The notes under the pieces: generated by a model
What the model was told of the DNA's origin: nothing
The model's database searches: none
Seen by the model: the letters and a program-made list of their open reading frames with translations, nothing else
Shown: positions 7,746 to 15,702 of the stretch, one piece after another
Position numbering within the stretch: position 1 is the first letter of the stretch
Layout: each line of letters opens with the position of its first letter
Translations under genes and position numbers: made by a program
NCBI GenBank assembly: GCA_031259205.1
Contig: JAIRLS010000055.1
Span: 1-27,728, forward strand
DNA from: Bacteroidales bacterium
GTDB taxonomy: Bacteria; Bacteroidota; Bacteroidia; Bacteroidales; UBA4181
Length of the DNA: 27,728 nucleotides
Direction: 5' to 3'

Positions 7746-8906
7746 ATGAAAAAACCAATTATTTTTTTTGCAGTTGTGATAATATCCATTTCGCTGTTTG
7801 GTCAGGACAAGTTCAACGGTTTGGATGTGAACATGAATAACCTGTACCGGTTGTCGGACGCGAAAAGCCGGTCTATCAGTCCGGAGAATTTTACGGGCGA
7901 GAAGGGAAAAGGCGGCATGGCCGATCCTGTTTCGCAGAAAGACCGCCGGAACGAAGCCAACGCAGCGAATGCAGCCCGCGACCTTGGCCGTGGATGGAAA
8001 GTGAATCCCTACATCCGGATTAATTCCGGCGAAACGGTTACATTGGCGGAAATCACCGGTCCGGGAGCGATCCAACATATATGGATGACGCCGACGGGTA
8101 ACTGGCGCTTTTCGATTATCCGGTTTTACTGGGACGACGAAAAAACGCCTTCGATAGAGTGTCCGGCAGGCGATTTCTTCGGTATGGGATGGGGCGTATA
8201 TGCTCCGTTAAATTCGCTGGCGGTGTGCGTCAATCCGGGCAGCGCCTTCAATTGCTACTGGACGATGCCTTTCCGTAAAAAGTGCCGGATAACAATGGAA
8301 AACGTCAACGACAAAGACGCCATGACGCTCTACTACCAGATCGACTATACCCTCACCGAAGTGCCTGCCGATGCGGGATACTTTCATGCACAGTTTCGCA
8401 GGACGCACTACAACGAAGGCTCGGACTACACCATTGTGGATGGCATCAAAGGCAAAGGACAGTACGTGGGCGTTTACATGGCATGGGGCGTTCACAACAA
8501 CGGCTGGTGGGGCGAAGGCGAAATCAAGTTTTTCATGGACGGCGACAAACAGTTCCCTACCATCTGCGGTACCGGCACGGAAGACTATTTTTGCGGGTCG
8601 TACAATTTCGACAGGGAAGGTCAATACAAGGAATTTTGCACTCCTTACAGTGGTCTTCACCAGGTGATCCGTCCGGACGGGACTTACAAGTCGCAGCAGC
8701 GCTTTGGGCTGTACCGCTGGCACATTACCGACCCTGTCCGCTTCGAGAAAGACTTGAAAATAACCATTCAGGATTTGGGCTGGCGTCATGGAGGCCGTTA
8801 CCTGCCTCAAAAATCGGATATCGCATCGGTGGTCTTCTGGTATCAGTCCGAGCCCCATGCCGACTTTCCCAAATTCCCCGCATGGCAAGAACTTGAGGTG
8901 AATTGA
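7746..8906 (+). CDS. GH172 (DUF2961) family protein, secreted
   Basis: This 386-residue protein has a Sec signal peptide (MKKPIIFFAVVIISISLFGQ, cut probably after Gln20) without a lipobox. The body carries the DUF2961 signature: GPGAIQHIWMT (about 106-116), a WDDEKTPSIECPAGDFFG block and ICGTGTEDYFCGSY. Glu279 in GTGTEDYF corresponds to a catalytic glutamate of characterised GH172 enzymes. That family was named after alpha-D-fructofuranosidase / difructose anhydride enzymes and D-arabinanases. The active substrate here is unknown, but an alpha-furanoside is the best family-level guess. A stem-loop at 8920-8948 follows the stop codon, so this gene probably ends block A. Length is normal and no defect was seen. 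Confidence 0.85.
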   Translation: MKKPIIFFAVVIISISLFGQDKFNGLDVNMNNLYRLSDAKSRSISPENFTGEKGKGGMADPVSQKDRRNEANAANAARDLGRGWKVNPYIRINSGETVTLAEITGPGAIQHIWMTPTGNWRFSIIRFYWDDEKTPSIECPAGDFFGMGWGVYAPLNSLAVCVNPGSAFNCYWTMPFRKKCRITMENVNDKDAMTLYYQIDYTLTEVPADAGYFHAQFRRTHYNEGSDYTIVDGIKGKGQYVGVYMAWGVHNNGWWGEGEIKFFMDGDKQFPTICGTGTEDYFCGSYNFDREGQYKEFCTPYSGLHQVIRPDGTYKSQQRFGLYRWHITDPVRFEKDLKITIQDLGWRHGGRYLPQKSDIASVVFWYQSEPHADFPKFPAWQELEVN

Positions 8907-8919
8907 ATGATTTGCGTCG

Positions 8920-8948
8920 CTCGTCCGGACAAAGCCTGTCCGGATGAG
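8920..8948 (+). terminator. Stem-loop after the GH172 gene (possible terminator or processing site)
   Basis: CTCGTCCGGACA (8920-8931) pairs with TGTCCGGATGAG (8937-8948) in a 12-bp stem with one G-U pair and a 5-nt loop. It starts 14 nt after the stop codon. There is no T-run behind it, so it may terminate weakly, stabilise the upstream mRNA or act as a processing site between blocks A and B. Confidence 0.5.
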
Positions 8949-9008
8949 ATGGGCGCAAAAATAACAAACAGGTGAGCAGTTTCGTGAGAAATGAAAAATC
9001 GATTTTTT

Positions 9009-9034
9009 GTTTAAGTTAAACGTTTAATCTAAAC
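9009..9034. promoter_or_regulatory. LacI-type operator palindrome upstream of susC
   Basis: The core TTAAACGTTTAA (9016-9027) is a perfect 12-bp palindrome with the central CG usual for LacI-family operators. It is flanked by GTTTA (9009-9013) and TAAAC (9030-9034), so the dyad extends to 26 bp with only the two AG/TC positions unpaired. It also contains a second embedded dyad, GTTTAAGTTAAAC at 9009-9021. It is 131 bp upstream of the SusC start, and the window encodes one LacI-type regulator at the head of the neighbouring operon. Binding is inferred. Confidence 0.6.
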
Positions 9035-9110
9035 ACTTTGAAAGAGAAGAAATAAAAACAGATTGGAGTTGAAGTTGGTTTATTTGACAGTCTGATAATA
9101 AGTAAACTGT

Positions 9111-9152
9111 AATAAAATTGACCTAATCTCTATGAATAAAATTGAACCTAAT
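9111..9152. repeat. Direct repeats in the susC leader
   Basis: AATAAAATTGACCTAAT (9111-9127) recurs as AATAAAATTGAACCTAAT (9135-9152), 24 bp apart, ending 12 bp before the SusC start. Each contains TAAAATTG, one base away from the -7 consensus TAnnTTTG, so one may be the susC promoter. No matching -33 box at the right distance was found. Confidence 0.4.
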
Positions 9153-9164
9153 AAAAACTAAAAG

Positions 9165-12100
9165 ATGAAAAATATGAAGATAATATGTTTAATGATGAAA
9201 ACTTATTTTGTATTAATGACGGTTTTTGCGTTAAAACCGGCGGACTGTATGGCGGAAAGTTACTACCAGAGCAAGACAGTGACCGGTAAAGTGACGGATG
9301 CGGTAAGCAAAGAACCGCTTGTAGGCGCCTCCGTGTGGATCAAAGAAACAACTATCGGCGTAATAGTTGATATAAATGGTAATTATAGTATTCAGGCAGA
9401 TAATCCTGCCGCTATTCTTGTGTTCTCTCATGTTGGCTATGCCACGCAGGAAATTATTGTAGGAAATCGTGCAGTGGTGGATGTCGAATTGGAGGCTTCG
9501 TCGATGGAAATAGAAGAAGTGGTGGTGGTTGGCTATGGTACGCAAAAGAAAGAGAGTGTTGTAGGGGCCATTTCCTCAGTGAAACCCGCAGAATTAGTAA
9601 TGCCTACCGCACATGTTTCGAATATTCTGGCCGGACAGGTAAACGGAGTAATTGTAATACAGCGGTCGGGCGAACCGGGAAGTCATGCCGAATTTTGGAT
9701 ACGAGGCGTGAATACGACAAAATCGGAAAACAATCCCCTGGTGCTTGTGGACGGAATCGAACGCAGTCTGGATCATGTGGATGTAGAAGATATTGAATCC
9801 GTTTCCGTACTGAAAGATGCTTCGGCCACAGCTATTTACGGAGTACGCGGCGCAAACGGGGTAATCATTGTTACCACGCGAAAAGGGAAGGAAGGCGCTC
9901 CGAGAATATCCGTCAATGCATATACCGGTATCATACAGCCTACCAAACTGCCGAAATTTGCAGACGCCTACGAATTTGCGGATTATTACAACGAAGCGTT
10001 CGGTTACAATAACAACGGCAGAAGCTTTTACACCGACGAAGCCATGCAAAAATACAAAGACAATTCGGATCCTGACTTGTATCCGGACGTAAACTGGATA
10101 GATGAAATTTTCAAAGACTATTCGATGAACAGGCGTGTTAGCGCCAATGTCAGCGGCGGAGGCACCATTGCCCGATATTTCATATCCGGTTCCTATTACA
10201 ACGAAGGAAGCATATACAAAACGGACAATATGAAAACCTACGATTCGTCCATCCAATTCAACAAGTTCAATTTCCGTGCCAATGTCGATATTGATTTATC
10301 AAAAACCACTATGTTAATCGTTAATCTTGCCAATATATACGAAACCAAAGTCGAACCGGGAGGAGAAAATATTTGGAGAAATGCTTTTGAAATCAGTCCG
10401 AATGCCATGCCTGTCCGTTTCTCAGACGGAACGCTGTCAACAGTCGCCGGATTGCCCATCGGATATGGAAATCCGTACAATACTTTAACCCAGTGCGGTT
10501 ATATCAACAGATTCTGGAATACCGCCCAAGCGCTGATCGGATTCCGTGAAGACCTTAAATACATTACCCAAGGACTTTCCGCTAATGCCAAATTTTCGTG
10601 GGATGCCCATAACAGCACGGCATTGAGATATATCGGTTCGCCCAATTCCTTTGAAGCGCAAGGACGGGATGAAGACGGGAATCTGATATTGACCGAAATA
10701 TCCAAAGGATCCAATACATTAGACTATTCGCGGGAACAGGGCGGAACCAGAACCTTTTATCTGGAAGCGGCCGTCAACTATAATCGCATTTTTGCCGATA
10801 AGCACCGCGTAACCGGATTGTTGCTGTACAATTTGAGATCACACCGGCTGATGAACGACGCAAGTGCCAACCGGTCTATTCCTTTCAGGAACCAGGGCAT
10901 TGCCGGAAGAGTCACTTACGCCTACCATGACAGGTATTTCACGGAATTTAATTTCGGTTACAACGGGTCGGAAAATTTCAGTCCGGATAATCGGTATGGT
11001 TTCTTTCCTTCAATAGCGTTAGGATGGATGATCTCGGAAGAAGAGTTTTTCGAACCGATAAAACAGGTAGTGAATATGTTGAAAATTCGCGCATCTTACG
11101 GGCTTGTAGGAAATGACAACATCGGCGGCAGCCGGCGCTTTATCTACAATCCGACTTTCGTTAGCGGAGGAGGAGTGTATGCGTATCAGAACGGATACAA
11201 TCCCGGATTTATCAGGGCAGGCGATATAGCCAACGATCATGTATCGTGGGAAGAGTGTAACAAATTAGATATAGGACTGGAAGCAGGACTGTTCAAAGGA
11301 CTGAAAATACAGGCCGATTATTTTGAAGAACGCAGGGAAGGAATATTCATGCAGCGCGACGATATGTCCTTTACGGCCGGCTTGACCGTTAATCCATGGA
11401 CCAATGTCGGGAAAGTGAGTAACAAAGGTTTTGACTTGCAAGGAGAATATTTTCAGCCGGTTAATCATGAACTTTCCGTGTCCATGCGGGGAAATTTCAC
11501 CTATAATCACAACCAAATAATTGAAAATGCCCAACCCAAATGGAACTATGCCTACAGAGAAAGAAGGATGCGCCCGATAGGACAAACCATCGGACTGATT
11601 GCCGACGGCCTTTTTACCTCGCAGGAAGAAATAGACAACAGCCCGAAACATTTCGGCGAAGTACGGGTCGGGGACATCAAATACAGGGATTTAAACGGTG
11701 ACGGAGTCATCACCAACTGGGACGAAACCTCTATCGGATACAGTTGGTTACCGGAAATAGTTTACAGCGGAGGAGCTTCCATACGGTGGAAAAATCTGGA
11801 TTTTTCCTTTTTGTTACAGGGCGTAACTCGAGTTTCTACCATGATGGGCGGCAGGGCTATGCAGCCTTTCCGCAGCGGCAGCATTACCACTTCGGGATTT
11901 TTCAGGGATGTTTATGAAAAAGGATGGAAATTAAACAATCAAGACCCGAATGCCGTTTATCCGAGAGCATACGTAGGCGATTTCGAAAACAATACCAAAA
12001 GTTCCACTTACTGGCTACGGGATGCCGGCTATCTCCGCGTAAAAGACGTGACTTTGGGATATACGGTTCCAAAAGCGTTTACAAGCAAAATCCGTCTGCA

Positions 12101-12242
12101 ATCCGTCAGGGTGTATCTTAATGCGGTAAATCTGTTTACTTTCTCAAAAATAAAGCTGTTCGATCCGGAAATATCCAATGATCAGGGCGCAGGATATCCG
12201 CCCTCCCGTATTATCAGTTTCGGACTTAATATTCACCTCTAA
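9165..12242 (+). CDS. susC: SusC/RagA family TonB-linked outer membrane transporter
   Basis: This 1025-residue protein has an N-terminal hydrophobic export signal (about 1-31). A carboxypeptidase-regulatory-like domain (about 39-110, TVTGKVTDAVSKEPLVGASV) and a TonB-box-like EEVVVVGYGTQKK (117-129) follow. The plug domain comes next and contains the family hallmark YGVRGANGVIIVTTRKG, and a long beta-barrel ends with an aromatic-rich terminus. It imports oligosaccharides across the outer membrane using TonB energy, working as a lid-and-barrel complex with the SusD protein that starts 12 bp downstream. It opens block B and lies behind the palindrome at 9009-9034. Length is typical. The gene symbol is the family name, not proof of starch as substrate. 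Confidence 0.95.
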   Translation: MKNMKIICLMMKTYFVLMTVFALKPADCMAESYYQSKTVTGKVTDAVSKEPLVGASVWIKETTIGVIVDINGNYSIQADNPAAILVFSHVGYATQEIIVGNRAVVDVELEASSMEIEEVVVVGYGTQKKESVVGAISSVKPAELVMPTAHVSNILAGQVNGVIVIQRSGEPGSHAEFWIRGVNTTKSENNPLVLVDGIERSLDHVDVEDIESVSVLKDASATAIYGVRGANGVIIVTTRKGKEGAPRISVNAYTGIIQPTKLPKFADAYEFADYYNEAFGYNNNGRSFYTDEAMQKYKDNSDPDLYPDVNWIDEIFKDYSMNRRVSANVSGGGTIARYFISGSYYNEGSIYKTDNMKTYDSSIQFNKFNFRANVDIDLSKTTMLIVNLANIYETKVEPGGENIWRNAFEISPNAMPVRFSDGTLSTVAGLPIGYGNPYNTLTQCGYINRFWNTAQALIGFREDLKYITQGLSANAKFSWDAHNSTALRYIGSPNSFEAQGRDEDGNLILTEISKGSNTLDYSREQGGTRTFYLEAAVNYNRIFADKHRVTGLLLYNLRSHRLMNDASANRSIPFRNQGIAGRVTYAYHDRYFTEFNFGYNGSENFSPDNRYGFFPSIALGWMISEEEFFEPIKQVVNMLKIRASYGLVGNDNIGGSRRFIYNPTFVSGGGVYAYQNGYNPGFIRAGDIANDHVSWEECNKLDIGLEAGLFKGLKIQADYFEERREGIFMQRDDMSFTAGLTVNPWTNVGKVSNKGFDLQGEYFQPVNHELSVSMRGNFTYNHNQIIENAQPKWNYAYRERRMRPIGQTIGLIADGLFTSQEEIDNSPKHFGEVRVGDIKYRDLNGDGVITNWDETSIGYSWLPEIVYSGGASIRWKNLDFSFLLQGVTRVSTMMGGRAMQPFRSGSITTSGFFRDVYEKGWKLNNQDPNAVYPRAYVGDFENNTKSSTYWLRDAGYLRVKDVTLGYTVPKAFTSKIRLQSVRVYLNAVNLFTFSKIKLFDPEISNDQGAGYPPSRIISFGLNIHL

Positions 12243-12254
12243 AATACCCATCTC

Positions 12255-14150
12255 ATGAAAACTTTAAAACTTATTTTTATCTCTTTTTACATGTTTTTGC
12301 ATGTTTCCTGCGATTTTCTCGACATGCAGCCAATTGAACCTTATCAGACAGCCGAAGATGTATTTGAAAAACTCTCCGGTGTGCAAGCCTATCTGGCAGG
12401 AATATGGCAGTGGATTCCTGCGGAATATTTGAACGGTCCCAGTACGGATATTCCAACAGTACCCTGGTTACCGATTTCGGACGAAACCGACGTATCCTTC
12501 AACAACGATTTCATCAAAATGATTAACGGAACGTGGACGGCTTCCAGTTCGGGCCAATATGACAAATGGCATCATTGTTACAAAGGCATTCGCGAAGCTA
12601 ATTACTTCATGCAAAACGTTGATCTGTGCAATGATCCCGACTTGACGGAAGAGTACAAAACCGCATATTTGGCGGAAGCGAGATTTGTTAGAGCGTATTA
12701 CTACTATTATTTGTTACGTATGTACGGGCCTGTATGTTTGATGGGCGACGAAATCATTGACCCCAATGCCGACTTTAACAGAGCCAGAAGCAAATACGAA
12801 GAATGTGTGCAGTATGTCTGTAACGAATTTGATACAGTGGCGTTTAAACTTGGCATCGACCCTCTCGACAGCAGAGGAGGAAAACCGACCAGGGGAATGG
12901 CGCTGGCCTTAAAGTCGCGACTGTTACTGTATGCGGCAAGTCCTCTGTTTAATAATCCGGACAATAATTCAATCTACAAGGATTACAAAAACAGCGCCGG
13001 AGAACATCTGATTCCGGTGGACTATAGCCGGGAAAAATGGAAAAAAGCTGCCGACGCCGCACTTGACGTCATCAATTTACAAGACTTGTCCGGAAATAAG
13101 AAGTACGGACTTGTAACGGCTTCCAGCGCTATGAGCAACATCGATCCCTACGAATCGCTAAACAGCCTTTATGTAACGCCGTGGAACAAGGAAATCATTT
13201 TCGGCCGCTATCTGAACGGCGACCACACTTATTATTCCCGCTGTGTGCCGCGTGGAGTCGGCGGAAGCGCATGGGGAGGAATGGCGCCAACGTTGCAGCA
13301 GGCCGACGCCTACGCCATGGAATCGGGGCTTTATCCGGTAACGCCCGTTTATGCAAATGGGGAATATTCATATACAATAGATGCATCCACAGGCTATAAC
13401 GAAGAAGGATTCGAAAATTTTGAACATCCCTACGACAAGTACACCCAACAAACTCCTAAAATGTTTATTGGAAGAGAACCGAGATTCTATATGGATATTA
13501 TCTGGAATGGGATGACTTATTTTTTCGGGATACAAACTCCTCAATCCCCCAATGCCAATAATTCCGTAAAAGTGGAATATCATTACAACGGCAACAGCGG
13601 GCCGGGCAGTTCCCACAATTATTCGTTAACCGGACTCGGATTGCGCAAATGGAATCCCCGTCAAAATAACCTGAAAACGGGGAATTTTATCCCCGACCCG
13701 GCATGGCCGTACGTACGTCTGGGCGAAATTTATCTGAATTACACCGAAGCCATGATAGAATACGACTGCACGCAACTGGACTATTCCTACTGGGATGAAT
13801 TGCGGGAGCGTGCAGGTTTACCTCCCATTCTCGACGTATATCCGGATGCATACAACAACCGGCAAAAACTGCAAGACTTGGTACGAAGGGAACGAAGGGT
13901 AGAATTGTCATTTGAGTCGGCAAGGTATTTCGATACCCGCCGCTGGCAAATCGCCGAACAAACCAATGCAGGATACATGTGGGGATTCAATGTAATGGAA
14001 AATACAGGCGCGGAAAATTCCGCATTCTGGACTCGTACCCATACGGGCAGAGGCAAGCGCTATTTCGAAAAGAAACAATACTTGTTCCCTGTCATGCAAA
14101 ATCATATCGACAGGGATAACCTTTTGGAACAATCGCCTTTTTGGAGATAA
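12255..14150 (+). CDS. susD: RagB/SusD family nutrient-binding lipoprotein
   Basis: This 631-residue protein has a lipobox HVSC (Cys19) followed by DFLDMQP, the usual SusD start. The N-terminal TPR-like helical region includes TAYLAEARFVRAYYYYYLLRMYGPV (about 133-157), and the C-terminal part contains VRRERRVELSFESARYFDTRRW, a strong family signature. SusD proteins sit on the outer surface and cap the SusC barrel, binding the glycan. It is somewhat longer than many SusD homologues (around 500-600 residues). Gap to susC is 12 bp and to the next gene 36 bp, so all are probably one transcript. Ligand specificity cannot be read from the sequence. Confidence 0.95.
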   Translation: MKTLKLIFISFYMFLHVSCDFLDMQPIEPYQTAEDVFEKLSGVQAYLAGIWQWIPAEYLNGPSTDIPTVPWLPISDETDVSFNNDFIKMINGTWTASSSGQYDKWHHCYKGIREANYFMQNVDLCNDPDLTEEYKTAYLAEARFVRAYYYYYLLRMYGPVCLMGDEIIDPNADFNRARSKYEECVQYVCNEFDTVAFKLGIDPLDSRGGKPTRGMALALKSRLLLYAASPLFNNPDNNSIYKDYKNSAGEHLIPVDYSREKWKKAADAALDVINLQDLSGNKKYGLVTASSAMSNIDPYESLNSLYVTPWNKEIIFGRYLNGDHTYYSRCVPRGVGGSAWGGMAPTLQQADAYAMESGLYPVTPVYANGEYSYTIDASTGYNEEGFENFEHPYDKYTQQTPKMFIGREPRFYMDIIWNGMTYFFGIQTPQSPNANNSVKVEYHYNGNSGPGSSHNYSLTGLGLRKWNPRQNNLKTGNFIPDPAWPYVRLGEIYLNYTEAMIEYDCTQLDYSYWDELRERAGLPPILDVYPDAYNNRQKLQDLVRRERRVELSFESARYFDTRRWQIAEQTNAGYMWGFNVMENTGAENSAFWTRTHTGRGKRYFEKKQYLFPVMQNHIDRDNLLEQSPFWR

Positions 14151-14186
14151 ATAAAGTTAAAATTAAAATTAAATAAACAAATAAAA

Positions 14187-15593
14187 ATGAAAAATATGAA
14201 CAGGATAAATTGCATATTATCGTTGATACTTGTTAGTGTCATGTTTTTTTCGTGTGAAGACAACCGGTTGAACGGACTGGAACCCGACAAAGTATATCTG
14301 TCGCGACACGGCATCATTGAAGAATCTGTTTTCGATTTGGGTGAAGACGTAATTGTTGATCTGTGGGCCAACAAAAGCGGCATCAAAGGTACGTCCGCCA
14401 CAGTAATATTCAGCGTCGACGAACAGGTACTGACGGATTTTGCCGCAAAATACGATACCCTTTATTCTCTGCTGCCCGAAAATCAGTACCGCATCTTAAA
14501 CGGTACAAGTTTTTACCTTAGCGGGGATGAGCAATACGCCAAATTCCGATTCTCTTATAATCCTGCCGCTATCGTTCATGAACTGTATGCGGGGGAATAT
14601 GAAAAAACCCAATATGCTTTGCCCGTTAAGATAACGGTAGAAACGGGGGAGGTCGATATAACGGATGAAATGGAAGACGGCGGTTATGCCATTATCGTAT
14701 TCCGCATCAAAAAACCTGTCATCAATATTCGTCAGACAGATTTTCAGGAACTGGCCGTCACTGCAGGAGAAACAGGTACGGAAAATATAACTGTCCCCGT
14801 AGAGTTAGACTTCGCCAGCAAATGGGATTTGCAGTTCGGATTTTCCACCGACGAACAAACGCTCTCCGACGCCGTGGCGGAGTACAATGCCGCCAACGGC
14901 GTCAATTATACCCTTTTACCTCCCGAAGCCTATTCAATGCTGACGGAAAACCCGGCACTGCCGGTCGGACAGCAAGTCGCCGAAGTGTCGTTTGTTATCC
15001 GTAAGGAGCAGGTACCTTTGGGGAACTACGTGCTGCCTTTTGTTCTCAACCGTGTTACGGAACCCATTCAAATAGGAAATAACAACAAAGCTTTCGTTGT
15101 GGTAAAAGCCGTTGCGGAAAGATTAGACCGGACGGGCTGGACGGCGACAGCCCGAACCCACGACGGCGCATATCCTCCGGAAAAGGTACTGGATGGAGAT
15201 GAAACGGACGGAAACGTTTCCTACTGGCATGTCTCTTATAAGGCCGCTCTTGGAAATTGTGCCGATTTGGATCCCTGGCTGAAAATCGAGATGCCGGAAG
15301 CCAAAACGGTCGGTCAGGTGGAAATATATCCCCGCTATGCAGGAATGATCTCCAATAATGCATTGCATGTACAGGGATATGAGATTTTTACCAGTGACAC
15401 AGGAGGAGACGGAACATGGACAAAACAGGCGGAAATCCGTTGTCCCAACACTACAAGAATGGTACTGATAGACATACCGATGATCGAAACGCGCTTTGTC
15501 AAAATCGGAGTGCTTAGCGACGGAAAACTGTCCCAACAGTGCGGTGCGGGGAATACTGTCGGTATTATGGAAATATATTTGAGAGGATATTAA
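14187..15593 (+). CDS. Surface glycan-binding lipoprotein with DUF1735 repeats and a C-terminal discoidin domain
   Basis: This 468-residue protein has lipobox FFSC (Cys23) followed by acidic EDN. Two successive copies of a BT_3987-type N-terminal domain (DUF1735) are seen at about 33-170 and 178-308. Each has the features 'Y..LLPE..Y' (YSLLPENQYRIL and YTLLPPEAYSML). The final part (about 313-468) starting RTGWTATARTHDGAYPPEKVLDGD and ending in TRFVKIGVLSD is an F5/8 type C (discoidin, CBM32-like) fold. Proteins with this layout lie downstream of SusD in many Bacteroidetes loci and help hold glycan at the surface. It has no recognisable catalytic motif. The discoidin domain may bind galactose-type sugars, which would fit the GH59 partner; that is inference. 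Confidence 0.82.
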   Translation: MKNMNRINCILSLILVSVMFFSCEDNRLNGLEPDKVYLSRHGIIEESVFDLGEDVIVDLWANKSGIKGTSATVIFSVDEQVLTDFAAKYDTLYSLLPENQYRILNGTSFYLSGDEQYAKFRFSYNPAAIVHELYAGEYEKTQYALPVKITVETGEVDITDEMEDGGYAIIVFRIKKPVINIRQTDFQELAVTAGETGTENITVPVELDFASKWDLQFGFSTDEQTLSDAVAEYNAANGVNYTLLPPEAYSMLTENPALPVGQQVAEVSFVIRKEQVPLGNYVLPFVLNRVTEPIQIGNNNKAFVVVKAVAERLDRTGWTATARTHDGAYPPEKVLDGDETDGNVSYWHVSYKAALGNCADLDPWLKIEMPEAKTVGQVEIYPRYAGMISNNALHVQGYEIFTSDTGGDGTWTKQAEIRCPNTTRMVLIDIPMIETRFVKIGVLSDGKLSQQCGAGNTVGIMEIYLRGY

Positions 15594-15611
15594 AAAACAG
15601 GTATATATAAA

Positions 15612-15649
15612 TCGCCCGGAGGCCTCTACAAGTCGCTTGGAGGCCTCTA
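15612..15649. repeat. Tandem 17-bp repeats with GAGGCCTC palindromes before the GH59 gene
   Basis: TCGCCCGGAGGCCTCTA (15612-15628) and TCGCTTGGAGGCCTCTA (15633-15649) differ at two positions and are spaced by 21 bp, two helical turns. Each contains the perfect 8-bp palindrome GAGGCCTC. They sit inside the 109-bp gap between the binding protein and the GH59 gene, the longest gap within block B, and may be a regulatory or RNA-processing element. They can also pair with each other in RNA. Confidence 0.55.
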
Positions 15650-15702
15650 ATAACAAAATCGTATTCACATATAATATTGAAAAAATTAAAAAACGAAACA
15701 AA

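Noticed and set aside
15637..15702. Earlier ATG for the GH59 gene
   Set aside because: It would put 22 polar residues before the hydrophobic lipoprotein signal and would overlap the tandem GAGGCCTC repeats. The ATG at 15703 gives a clean lipobox.
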